Below, one piece after another: positions 22,863 through 31,335 of a DNA stretch of 64,000 nucleotides; position 1 is the first letter of the stretch; every line of letters starts with the position of its first letter. The stretch comes from DATAEE01 sp036258175 (GTDB lineage Bacteria > Acidobacteriota > Vicinamibacteria > Vicinamibacterales > 2-12-FULL-66-21), in NCBI GenBank assembly GCA_036258175.1, contig DATAEE010000300.1, positions 82,160 to 146,159 of the forward strand, read 5' to 3'. The notes under the pieces were generated by a model. The model did not search any database and was not told where the DNA came from. It saw only the letters and a list, made by a program, of their open reading frames with translations. Both the position numbers and the translations under genes were made by a program.

Positions 22863-25145
22863 ATGTTCGACCCGAAGCAGTTCACACCGGCGTCGAACGG
22901 CCCTCCCGCGGCCGCGACGCCGTCAATGCCCCACGTGCCCGTTCAGTCGGCGCACCTTCTCGATCGCCTCAGCATTCTGTTCAAGTATCGGCGGCTCGTG
23001 CTGGCCACGTTTGGCGTGACGGTCGGCGTCATGATGATGCAGGCCTACGCCGCGATCCCGATGTACCGCGCGAAGTCGCAGATTCTGATTCAGGACGAGC
23101 GCTCTGCGGCGGTGTCGAGCCTGTCCGCCTCCGATCCGAGCTTCTGGCAGGATCCCGAACCGTACTACAACACGCAGTACCGCATCCTCCAGAGCCGCGG
23201 CGTGGCGCGACGGGTCGTGAAACGGCTCGACCTGCAGAACGTGCCCGAGTTCAACGGATCGATGGCGGCGGCTGGGGGCCCGCTGGCATTCGTACGCCGG
23301 ATTCGCGCGACGATCACCGGCGGCGTCCGAACGGCGATCGGCATGGTCACGAGCCGCGGCAAGCCGCCAGCGGCCGAGCCGCCGGCTCCCGACGAAAGCG
23401 CGCAGGAAGCGGCGTTCGTCAGCGCGTTCCTGTCGCGGGTGCGTGTCGAGCCGCAGCGCGGCACCCGGCTGGTCGACGCCTATGTCGACTCGGCAGATCC
23501 GGCATTTGCCGCGAAGGCGGCAGATACGCTGGCCGAGGAATACGTGCAACAGAACCTCGAGCTGAAGCTCGGCAGCGTGCAGAAGTCGCTGACCTGGCTC
23601 GAAGAGGAGCTGAAGCGGCAGCAGCAGAAGATCACCAAGAGCGAAATGGCGCTGACCGAGTACCGCAGCCAGCAGAACGCGCCGTCGCTCGACAGCCGGC
23701 AGAACATCGTGCTCGCCCGTTTGACTCAGCTGAACGACGCCGTCACGAGCGCGCGCACGAGCCGCATCCAGCGGGAATCGCTTTACCGGCAGGTGGAGCG
23801 CCTCGATCCGAAGAGCGCGAACGTCGACAGCTTCCCTGCCGTCGCGCAGAGCACCGCCGTTCTCGAGGCGCGTGGCCGGCTCTCGACTCTGGAACAGCAG
23901 AAATCGAGCCTCACCGGGCGGTACGGACCGCAGCATCCCGAAATGGTGAAGCTGGAAACGCAGATCGACAACGCCCGCCGGCAGATCCGGGTCGAAGCGG
24001 CGAAGGCAATCGAGCAGCTGCGCAGCGAGTACCTCGCCGCCGTCTCGCAGGAACGCAGCCTCGCGAACTCACTCGAAGAACAGAAGAAGGCGGCGCTGGA
24101 CCTCGACAAGAAAAGCGGCGCCTATTCGATCCTCGAGCGCCAGGCGGAGAGCGACAGAAAAGTGTACGAGTCGCTGCTCCAGCAGCAGAAAGAGCTGAGC
24201 GTGATCCGGAACAGCCGCGCGAACAACGTGCAGGTGATGGATCACGCGGAGACGCCCGGCGCACCATACACACCCGACCTGCGCCGCGACTGGATGATGG
24301 CGCTCCTGCTCGGCCTCGGCCTCGCATTGGGCCTGGCATTCGGGGTCGAGTACCTGGATGACACGGTCAAGACACCGGATGACGTCACGCGACGGCTGAA
24401 GCTGCCGCTGCTCGGCCTCGTTCCGGCCGCGCGTGGGAAGGAAGCACCGGTCCTCATCGGCTCGGTGCCGCATGATTTCGGCGAGGCGTTTCGATCCCTT
24501 CGCACATCGCTCGTGTTCACGAGCGGCACCGAAACCACCCGGATCGTCGGGGTCACGAGCAGCCAGCCGCTCGAGGGAAAAACGACGACCGCGTGCAACC
24601 TCGGAGCGGCGCTGGCGCTCGGCGGCGCGCGCGTGCTGCTCATCGACGGCGACATGCGCCGGCCGAGCCTGCACAAGACGATGGGGCTGCAGAATGCCAT
24701 CGGCCTGTCGCACCTGCTCGTCGGACAGGCGCGCGTCCGGGATGCCGTGCAGCGGACCAGCGAGCCAAACCTGTTCGTGATCACGGCCGGGCGGACGCCG
24801 CCCAATCCGTCAGAGCTGCTGTCGTCCGACCGGATGAAGGCGTTCCTCCAGAATCTCGCGTCCGGCCCGTTCGACTGGGTCGTGCTGGATACGCCTCCCG
24901 TTCTCGCCGTCACCGACGCGGTCATCGTCGGGCCGCTCGTCACGGGCCTGGTATTCGTGATCGGATCCGGGATGACGCGCCGGGTTCACGCCGAGCGCGC
25001 GCTGGAGACGCTGCGGACGAGCCGTCCGAACCTGATCGGCGTCGTGCTGAATCGCGTGGATTTCGACGGCAACAAGTATTACTACTCGCGCTACTACGGA
25101 TACCAGTACAAGAGTTACTACGGTCAGCCCGCCACGACAGCCTGA
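22863..25145 (+). CDS. Polysaccharide co-polymerase / BY-type tyrosine kinase (Wzc-like)
   Basis: A 760-residue inner-membrane protein. The N-terminal Wzz domain lies between two membrane segments (about 44-62 and 474-494), with a long coiled-coil periplasmic region (about 230-440, KSLTWLEEELKRQQQKITK). The cytoplasmic kinase has Walker A SSQPLEGKTTTACNL (about 566-580), Walker A' LLIDGDMRRPS (about 592) and Walker B WVVLDTPP (about 672). The C-terminus is a tyrosine cluster, YYYSRYYGYQYKSYY, the autophosphorylation tail of BY-kinases. Cycles of phosphorylation control chain length and export together with Wza and Wzy. Wza lies some 28 kb away in the opposite operon. Confidence 0.93.
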   Translation: MFDPKQFTPASNGPPAAATPSMPHVPVQSAHLLDRLSILFKYRRLVLATFGVTVGVMMMQAYAAIPMYRAKSQILIQDERSAAVSSLSASDPSFWQDPEPYYNTQYRILQSRGVARRVVKRLDLQNVPEFNGSMAAAGGPLAFVRRIRATITGGVRTAIGMVTSRGKPPAAEPPAPDESAQEAAFVSAFLSRVRVEPQRGTRLVDAYVDSADPAFAAKAADTLAEEYVQQNLELKLGSVQKSLTWLEEELKRQQQKITKSEMALTEYRSQQNAPSLDSRQNIVLARLTQLNDAVTSARTSRIQRESLYRQVERLDPKSANVDSFPAVAQSTAVLEARGRLSTLEQQKSSLTGRYGPQHPEMVKLETQIDNARRQIRVEAAKAIEQLRSEYLAAVSQERSLANSLEEQKKAALDLDKKSGAYSILERQAESDRKVYESLLQQQKELSVIRNSRANNVQVMDHAETPGAPYTPDLRRDWMMALLLGLGLALGLAFGVEYLDDTVKTPDDVTRRLKLPLLGLVPAARGKEAPVLIGSVPHDFGEAFRSLRTSLVFTSGTETTRIVGVTSSQPLEGKTTTACNLGAALALGGARVLLIDGDMRRPSLHKTMGLQNAIGLSHLLVGQARVRDAVQRTSEPNLFVITAGRTPPNPSELLSSDRMKAFLQNLASGPFDWVVLDTPPVLAVTDAVIVGPLVTGLVFVIGSGMTRRVHAERALETLRTSRPNLIGVVLNRVDFDGNKYYYSRYYGYQYKSYYGQPATTA

Positions 25146-25209
25146 GGCGGCGAAACAGGACGGATCGCGGCACGCGCTCGATCCGCTCTGGGCCGCGCGC
25201 GCTGTCTGC

Positions 25210-26526
25210 ATGCTCGCTGTATGGGCACTCTTTGCCTTTGGCGGCGTCTACCTTCGCACTGAAATTCTCGTCGCCGCCGCGACAGCACTCCTCCTCGCGA
25301 TAGTCCGGCCGTCGGTCATGTCCGGCGCGGCCCGGTCGCTCGATCTCTGGTTGCTTCTCTTTCTAGGCCTCTCGATCCTGCAGGTCGTCCCCGTACCGGC
25401 GGCATTTGCAGGCGCCGTCGTGCCAGCGTCGGTCCGCCTCGGACGTGAGCTGACGCTCGGCGCAGACTCGACGTTCACGACGTTATCAATCCGGCCCACC
25501 GACACGGTGCAGGCCCTGGTCGTCCTTGCGATGGCCCTTGCGGTGTTCTGGATGGCACGGGAGACGTACCGGACGGGCGGCGTGCGCACATCGGTACGCG
25601 CGATTGCGCTGGCGGGATTCGTCGTGTCACTGATAGCGCTCGCGCAAAGTGCGACGGCGCGCGGGTTGATGTACTGGCGGTGGCGGCCGACGTTCGAGGG
25701 GCCCGACCCGTTCGGTCCGTTCGTGAACCGAAACCACTTCGCGACCTGGGCGGTGCTGGCGATCCCCGTCTGTCTGGGGTATCTTGCCGCACGGTCGTAC
25801 GGGCGCGATCATCGCGACGAGCTGCGCCCTCTTCGCGCGCGGATCGCGCACGCGATCGACGCCCGCGCGATGTGGCTCATGGCGTCGGTGGTCGCGCTGA
25901 CAGCGGCGCTGGCGGTGACGCTGTCGCGCTCGGGGATCGCGGCGCTCGGCGCGGCGCTCGCCGGCGCCTGGTGGCTGACCCGCGCACGGGGCGGCCGCAT
26001 GGGGCGCCGGGTCGCTGTCGCGGCCGCGATCGCCGCCGCCGGAGCGATCGCGCTCTGGAACGCGCCGGCGCTCGCCGGCCGCTTCGCGCGCACCGCGGTC
26101 GGCTACGCGGATCGAGTGATCATCTGGCGGGAGACGCTGCCGATCGTGCGCGACTTCTGGACAACCGGCGCGGGACTAGGCACCTTCGAATCGGCAATGG
26201 CGTTCTATCAGCAGGCCGACCGGTCGGTGTTCTTCAACCAGGCGCACAGCGAGTACCTGCAGCTCGCCGCCGAGGGCGGCCTGCTGCTCCTCGCGGGAGC
26301 CGCCGGTGCGACGATCGCATTCGTTCGTCTCGCGGCATCGCGCCTTCGGGAAGATCTGACGGGCGTGTTCTGGATTCGCGCCGGCGCCGCCGCCGGGCTT
26401 GCGGCCGTCGCGCTGCAGTCAGTGTGGGAGAACGGCCTCCGGATCCCGGCCAACGCCCTGCTGGCGGCGATCCTCGCCGCGATCGTCGTGCACGAGCCGC
26501 ACAACCATCATACGCCGCGTCCCTGA
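25210..26526 (+). CDS. O-antigen ligase / polymerase family membrane protein
   Basis: A 438-residue polytopic membrane protein (about 11 hydrophobic segments) of the Wzy/WaaL superfamily. The signature segment is FGPFVNRNHFATWAVLAIPVCLGYL (about 170-195), followed by a large loop (ETLPIVRDFWTTGAGLGTFESAMAFYQ, HSEYLQLAAEGGLLLL). These proteins polymerise repeat units on undecaprenyl diphosphate or ligate the glycan. The first ATG is used, but homologous sequence (ALDPLWAARAV) extends about 20 codons upstream without an evident start codon, so the N-terminus is uncertain. The stop overlaps the next ATG (TGATG). Confidence 0.85.
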   Translation: MLAVWALFAFGGVYLRTEILVAAATALLLAIVRPSVMSGAARSLDLWLLLFLGLSILQVVPVPAAFAGAVVPASVRLGRELTLGADSTFTTLSIRPTDTVQALVVLAMALAVFWMARETYRTGGVRTSVRAIALAGFVVSLIALAQSATARGLMYWRWRPTFEGPDPFGPFVNRNHFATWAVLAIPVCLGYLAARSYGRDHRDELRPLRARIAHAIDARAMWLMASVVALTAALAVTLSRSGIAALGAALAGAWWLTRARGGRMGRRVAVAAAIAAAGAIALWNAPALAGRFARTAVGYADRVIIWRETLPIVRDFWTTGAGLGTFESAMAFYQQADRSVFFNQAHSEYLQLAAEGGLLLLAGAAGATIAFVRLAASRLREDLTGVFWIRAGAAAGLAAVALQSVWENGLRIPANALLAAILAAIVVHEPHNHHTPRP

Positions 26527-27233
26527 TGTCGCTGCGCGTCGGTATCGACATCGACGGGGTGCTCGCGGACTTCCGCACGGCGTTTCGCGCCGCGGCGGGC
26601 GGGCTCGTCGACGCGTCGCTGCAGGCCGGCGATGCCGACGAGGCGGACCGCGTGCTGTCGGAGTCTGCGATCAAGCGCGCCTGGAAGGAGGTCAGCGAGG
26701 CGCACAACTGGTGGACAACGCTGTCGGCGTTCGAGCCGGCGCAAATCGCGCAGCTGTACGCGCTCACGCGGCGGCACAAGTGGGAAGTGTTCTTCCTGAC
26801 GAAGCGGCCTGCGACGCTCGGCGACACCGTGCAGATGCAGACCCAGTGGTGGCTGGAGCAGTACGGCTTCTACCTCCCGGCGGTCGTCACGGTGCCCGGC
26901 TCGCGAGGTGAGCTCGCGAACGCGCTGCGGCTCGACTTCGTCGTCGACGATCAGGAGCTGAACTGCGTGGAAGTCATCAGCGGATCTGGCGCCAAGGCGC
27001 TTCTGATGCTGCGCGATATCTCGCTCACGAAGCTCCGCGAGCAGGCGATGAGCCGCGGCATCGGCGTCGTCGCCAGCCTTGAAGAGACGCTGACGATCTT
27101 CGAGCGATTGCAGGACGTGATTCCACAGCGCCGCGGCCGGCTGATGCGACTGACCGATTGGTTCCCGGCGGCGAGGCGCAAGGACGAGCCGCTGCCGCTC
27201 AACCCGCGCGAAACGCGGCCGCTACCAGAATGA
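26526..27233 (+). CDS. HAD-superfamily protein, 5'-nucleotidase-like
   Basis: A 235-residue protein opening with the HAD motif I GIDIDGVLADFRTAF (both Asp present), motif II in EVFFLTKRP (Thr), and motif IV in DFVVDDQELN. It resembles 5'(3')-deoxyribonucleotidase/NagD-type proteins with an inserted helical cap (about 45-85). The C-terminal ~40 residues are basic and probably disordered. It is coupled to the upstream ligase gene by a one-base overlap. The substrate is unknown. A phosphatase acting on sugar or nucleotide phosphates would fit the polysaccharide context, but this is inference. Confidence 0.75.
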   Translation: MSLRVGIDIDGVLADFRTAFRAAAGGLVDASLQAGDADEADRVLSESAIKRAWKEVSEAHNWWTTLSAFEPAQIAQLYALTRRHKWEVFFLTKRPATLGDTVQMQTQWWLEQYGFYLPAVVTVPGSRGELANALRLDFVVDDQELNCVEVISGSGAKALLMLRDISLTKLREQAMSRGIGVVASLEETLTIFERLQDVIPQRRGRLMRLTDWFPAARRKDEPLPLNPRETRPLPE

Positions 27234-27252
27234 TTTCGCGGATGAGGATCTT

Positions 27253-28226
27253 ATGGGAACGATGCGACTGATCGTGGATGACCCAGGTCAGGCGAGGCCC
27301 ATGGAGGTCGGCCTCGAGCGGCTCGGCGAGCTGCTGAAAGACCGCAAGAGCCGGTTGTGGCTCGACATCAGCGATCCGGGCGAGGCGGAAGTCGCCCTCC
27401 TCAGGCGGGAGTTCGGCTTCCACGAGCTGGCGCTCGAAGACGTCACCAAGCCCCATGAGCGCACCCGGTGCGACGCGTACGGCAGCTATTACTTCGTCGT
27501 CGTATATGCCGCCGAGCACGCGGGGAAGACGTTCGTTCCGCGCGAGCTCAATCTGTTCTGGGGCGAGAACTACTTCGTGACGATTCACCGCAGACCCCAG
27601 GCGGTGCTGGCCGTGCTGGACGAGGCGCGCAGGCGCTGGGAGCACCACGAAGGCCGCAAGGCGTACGGCATCGCCTGCCTGGCCTACACGCTGTTCGAAA
27701 GCCTCGTGGACGGGTACTTCACGGTGCAGGATCGCGTTCGAGAACAGATGGAAGGCATCGAGGAGTCGATTCTTACCGGGACCGAGGGCACGGCCGCGGA
27801 TCTCTTCAAGCTGCGAAAGGAACTCCTCGTGTGCCGCGGCTGCTGGCGCCGACCAGCCACGTCCTGGCGGAGGTCCTGCGGCGCGAGCGCGCGATCCCTG
27901 ACGGGCTACGGCCGTACTTCGCGGATGTCCAGGATCACGCGCTTCACGTCCTCGCAGAGCTCGACACCTATCGAGACTTGCTCGGCACCGCGCTCGACGT
28001 CCACGTTTTCTCCGCGTTCAATCGGCTCGGCCTCATCATGAAACGGCTGACCGCCGTCACCGTCATCATCATGGTGCCGAACTTCGTGGCGAGCATCTAC
28101 GGGATGAACTTCAACCATCTCGTTCCCGCCAGCGAGTGGCGGTACGGTTTCATCGTCGTGGCCGCGTTCCTGGGTTGCATGGTTGCGTGGGGGTTCATCC
28201 ACTCCCGGCTGCTCGGGTGGTTGTAG
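27253..28226 (+). pseudogene. corA: CorA-family Mg2+/Co2+ channel, interrupted by a frameshift
   Basis: The N-terminal half (to about residue 192) reads as a CorA cytoplasmic domain: LWLDISDPGEAEVALL, FHELALEDVTKPHERTRCD, YFVTIHRRP, and the helix DLFKLRKELLV. At about 27825-27838 the reading must shift by one base to continue as RLLAPTSHVLAEVLRRE, GTALDVHVFSAFN and the two membrane helices with the selectivity motif YGMNF. Expected codons for VLRRLLAP are short by one base. The two pieces together have normal CorA length (about 323 residues), so either a real loss-of-function mutation or an assembly error is present. The 3' end overlaps the convergent gene by 32 bases. Confidence 0.85.
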
Positions 28227-29316
28227 CGGCCGCAAGCCACCGCGCCGCCCCGTGGACAATGCGGCGGAAGTAGAGAGCTGGCATGGGCCAGCGCGTGTGA
28301 GGCGCGTACGCGCGCATGTAGGCGCGCGGCGGGAAGAGATGCTCGCGCAGCAGGCGGGTCCGGGCGCTCCAGCCGTGGAGCGCGCGGAGATCGAGCGTCA
28401 GCCCACGAACGGATCCGACGGGCGACAAGTACGCTGCGGACAGCTCGTCGTTGCCGACAGGCTCATTCGCCAGGGAGTGAAGCGGCGGTGTGAGGCGTGC
28501 GCCGAGCAGGTCGTGCGCGAGTGAGAGCGGCCGGCCGGCGACCGCGCAGACGCGAGCACGTGTCGCGCGCTCGACGAACGACTCGGCCTCACGAACTGAG
28601 AGACGCTCGGCCAGCCGCTGCACGTCCACGATCCATTTGAGCGCGCATCCGTCGGAGTGGTGTGCCGCCTGGTGCACGCAGGCGATGAGCAGCGCATCGG
28701 CCAGCGAAGGCGCGCGCGCAGCCGGGCCCAGCGCGGAAATCGGAGTCGATCTCTCCCAGAGCTCGTCCAGTAACGGAAGCGCGTCGAAGGCTTGCGGCAC
28801 CGTGAGGCGCCAGTGCACGTCGAGCTGGTCCGCGACGCCCGAGCGATCCTCCCTGCGGTAGTGGAACTGGGGCATGACCAGCGATCCGCTCACGTGTGGG
28901 ACGTACGTGTCGCCGGATCGTTCGAGGATCTCGCGCGTCCGCTCCTGGTCGGTCTCGGCAATCAGTAGATCGGTATCGCGGCGCGGCCGAAGGTAGGCGG
29001 ATTCGTAAACCGTGTGCGCCAGATGGGCGCCCTTGATGACGAGCGCGCGGACGCCGCCCGCGGTCAGGGCGTCCAGGACCGCGGTTATCGCGCGTTCGCG
29101 GATTGCGGCCAGCGCAACCTCGCCGCGCAGCGCCCGGTCGAGCCCCTCGACGAACGCGGCCGGCCACCTCTGCGGCTCGCGGCCGATCCTGCGGGCAAGA
29201 AGCGGCGCAACGCCATGCTCCACCGCTTCGGTCACGGCATCGCTTGGATCCATGTCTTCGGGCCAGGCGCGAAGGGTGCCCGAGAGCATCGAAGCGAAGA
29301 GAGTGAGGCTGTTCAC
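28195..29316 (-). CDS. Nucleotidyltransferase-fold protein (NTP_transf_5-like)
   Basis: A 373-residue protein, last gene of the long leftward run. GTG start chosen because it overlaps the upstream stop as GTGA; an ATG 19 codons earlier is possible. The core AIKGAHLAHTVYESAYLRPRRDTDLLI-type region (about 110-140) contains the G...RxTDxDL-like nucleotidyltransferase signature with RRDTDLLI. HHSDGCALKWIVDVQRLAER lies further on. Related proteins are common in RiPP and exosortase/EPS loci next to HPrK-like kinases, which makes its presence 9 kb from such a kinase suggestive. The biochemical role of the family is not established. Confidence 0.75.
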   Translation of the reverse strand: MNSLTLFASMLSGTLRAWPEDMDPSDAVTEAVEHGVAPLLARRIGREPQRWPAAFVEGLDRALRGEVALAAIRERAITAVLDALTAGGVRALVIKGAHLAHTVYESAYLRPRRDTDLLIAETDQERTREILERSGDTYVPHVSGSLVMPQFHYRREDRSGVADQLDVHWRLTVPQAFDALPLLDELWERSTPISALGPAARAPSLADALLIACVHQAAHHSDGCALKWIVDVQRLAERLSVREAESFVERATRARVCAVAGRPLSLAHDLLGARLTPPLHSLANEPVGNDELSAAYLSPVGSVRGLTLDLRALHGWSARTRLLREHLFPPRAYMRAYAPHTRWPMPALYFRRIVHGAARWLAAATTTRAAGSG

Positions 29317-30089
29317 GTCGCCCGAGATCGGCAGATGAACCACACCTGCGAATTCAACCATGATTCGAGCCACGGCATAGGCGAGAACGTGATGCGTTCA
29401 ATCGTGAATCTGTCTCCGAGCTCGTCGCGGAGCACTCGCCAGTCGAAACCCTTGTGGCCGTAATATCGGTACGCGGATCCATCCGGTCCCACCGACTCGT
29501 ACGATGGACGATCGACCGTCGTCCCTGCGCGGGCGAACACCATCCTGATCAGCTCGGATGGCCGGTAGGTCTCGCGATGCTCGTAGTCGCCGAGGCCGCG
29601 CCACGCCGCCAGCGCGCGCGCGACCTGCTTGCCGACCAGGCTGGGTCCCACCTCGATCGGGACGCTGACGACCACCACGCCGGTCGGCCGCACCAGCCGC
29701 GCGAGCTCTCCGATCACCCGGCCGCGTTCGTGTTCGAGGCAGTGCTCCAGCACTTCCATGCACGTCACGACGTTATAGGTGTGGCTGTGAGAGCTGTCGA
29801 GCGCGTCGGGGGTCGTGAACGTGAGTGGCAGATTGCGCAGCCGCCGCGCACAGTCAGTGACCTGGACCGCCGCGGGGTCGACACCGACGGCGCCAGGAAA
29901 CAGATCGTGAACCAGCGCGAGGAACGTGCCGTCGCCGCAGCCGTAATCGAGGAGCCGGCCGCCCGCCGCCGGTGCGACGAGCGCACGTCCGAGCTCGAAC
30001 CGGCTGCCGTGGCTCCACCGGACCAGCCGACTGGGAGAGTGAATCTGCTTTCTTGCGTAGGCGCCAGGTTCGACAGCCCTCAGCTCCAC
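29313..30089 (-). CDS. Class I SAM-dependent methyltransferase
   Basis: A 258-residue methyltransferase with GTG start, inferred from a ten-base overlap with the preceding gene. SAM-binding landmarks: RLLDYGCGDGTFLALVHDL (about 41-59), GVDPAAVQVTDCARR, NVVTCMEVLEHCLEH and VRPTGVVVVSVPIE. The N-terminus AYARKQIHSPSRLVRWSHGSRF and the C-terminal GHKGFDWR segment resemble sugar- or lipid-modifying enzymes of polysaccharide loci. It is sandwiched between a geranylgeranyl-reductase-like flavoprotein and a nucleotidyltransferase-like protein. The substrate is not deducible. Confidence 0.78.
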   Translation of the reverse strand: MELRAVEPGAYARKQIHSPSRLVRWSHGSRFELGRALVAPAAGGRLLDYGCGDGTFLALVHDLFPGAVGVDPAAVQVTDCARRLRNLPLTFTTPDALDSSHSHTYNVVTCMEVLEHCLEHERGRVIGELARLVRPTGVVVVSVPIEVGPSLVGKQVARALAAWRGLGDYEHRETYRPSELIRMVFARAGTTVDRPSYESVGPDGSAYRYYGHKGFDWRVLRDELGDRFTIERITFSPMPWLESWLNSQVWFICRSRAT

Positions 30090-31243
30090 AGCGACGACAG
30101 CACGATGTGCCGGAACGGCGCATGGCGCAGGAGTGCGAGGGCGGCGTCGCGGTGCCAATTGAAATTCGCGGTCTGCCGGAGGAGCGGAACGAGGCCGTCC
30201 ACGCTCGCGAGCTCCAGGATGGCATCGATCGCTCGATCGTTGAGGCGGCTGACGATCGAACGAAACGCGAGGCCGGCGCGCATCTCGGGCCCGAGCCGCG
30301 CCTTCCAGCGGGATTCGTACGCGGCGAGCGCGTCGGCGTCGAGCGTATCGCGCCGCAGACAGTCGTCGAGGACGTCGGCCGCGAGACAGCCGCTGAGCAG
30401 CCCGTAGTAGATCCCACCGCCCGTCGTCGGCTTCACGAGCCCGGCGGCGTCGCCGACCGCGAGCACACGGGACCCGAACGTCCGCGATACGGGCCCGAGC
30501 GGGAGAATCTTCAGCCGCGGCGATGCCGAGGCCACGTCGATACCGCGCTCGGTCTGCACGGCAGCGGTAAACGCGGCAAACCGCGCAGCGGCGCGCGTCT
30601 CGCACATCAAACCGAGGCGCGCGTGGGGACGCCCGTCACGGGCAAACGGCACGATCCACGCGAACCCCTTCGGCGCCACGTCGCGGCCAAGCCGTACCTC
30701 GACGTGATCGGTCGACGCAAACCTGGTCTCGAGCTGTGCGCTCTGGACGAACGCCCGCGGCACGCCGAGCCCGAGCTGGCGATTGAACCGGTAGCTCGCG
30801 CCGCAGGCGAGAACCAGGGCGCGCGCCTCAACGGTTTCAGAGGGGGCCAGCGTGGCGCGCACGCCGTGATCGCCGGCGTCAATCCGCGTCACGCGCGTCC
30901 CCGTCCGTACGACCGCTCCGAATGCCCGCGCCTCACCCGCGAGTGCGGCATCAAACGCGCCGCGATCGATGACCGCGGCGCTGACATCCTCTGAAGCAAT
31001 CAGGATGGAACGGCCGGATGCGGCGCGAAACGCGGCCGAGCGCGCGACGGAGAGAATGGTGTGCCGCGGCAACCTGAGCTCTTCGAAGGCATCGGTGCCC
31101 AGGAGCCCGGTGCAATGCACCGGGTATCCGATATCGGCATGTTCTTCGAGGACGACGACGCCGTGGCCCGCGCGGGCGAGGCCGCGCGCCGCCATCAGCC
31201 CGGCCGGACCGGCGCCTACGACGAGGACATCATACCTATGCAT
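30080..31243 (-). CDS. FAD-dependent oxidoreductase, geranylgeranyl-reductase family
   Basis: A 387-residue flavoprotein. It has the N-terminal dinucleotide fold DVLVVGAGPAGLMAARGLA (about 5-23), the family segment EEHADIGYPVHCTGLLG (about 33-49) and the second FAD motif VLAVGDAAGLVKPTTGGGIYYGLLSG (about 280-305). These last two are typical of geranylgeranyl and digeranylgeranylglycerophospholipid reductases, which saturate isoprenoid chains. Close relatives also include tryptophan-halogenase-like enzymes, but no KxWxWxIP halogenase motif is present. In a glycan operon it could reduce a polyprenyl carrier (inference only). Confidence 0.8.
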   Translation of the reverse strand: MHRYDVLVVGAGPAGLMAARGLARAGHGVVVLEEHADIGYPVHCTGLLGTDAFEELRLPRHTILSVARSAAFRAASGRSILIASEDVSAAVIDRGAFDAALAGEARAFGAVVRTGTRVTRIDAGDHGVRATLAPSETVEARALVLACGASYRFNRQLGLGVPRAFVQSAQLETRFASTDHVEVRLGRDVAPKGFAWIVPFARDGRPHARLGLMCETRAAARFAAFTAAVQTERGIDVASASPRLKILPLGPVSRTFGSRVLAVGDAAGLVKPTTGGGIYYGLLSGCLAADVLDDCLRRDTLDADALAAYESRWKARLGPEMRAGLAFRSIVSRLNDRAIDAILELASVDGLVPLLRQTANFNWHRDAALALLRHAPFRHIVLSSLWS

Positions 31244-31252
31244 GCGGTGCAG

Positions 31253-31335
31253 GCCCGGCCTTCACGCCGGGCGTGGGCGGATCACCCGAGCCGCCGGATG
31301 ATGCGGGCACGCCCGACCTAAAGGTCGGGCCTACC
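31253..31335. repeat. Two-hairpin repeat element at the sugar transferase 3' end
   Basis: Two perfect hairpins: GCCCGGC / GCCGGGC with loop CTTCAC (31253-31272) and GCCCGACC / GGTCGGGC with loop TAAA (31311-31330), separated by about 38 bases. The CTACC that follows the second hairpin contains the TAG stop of the sugar transferase. Hairpins with the same TAAA/TTTA loop and flanking GTA occur at 60420-60437 and 43637-43711. There is no U-tract on the transcribed strand, so it is not a standard terminator. Confidence 0.75.
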
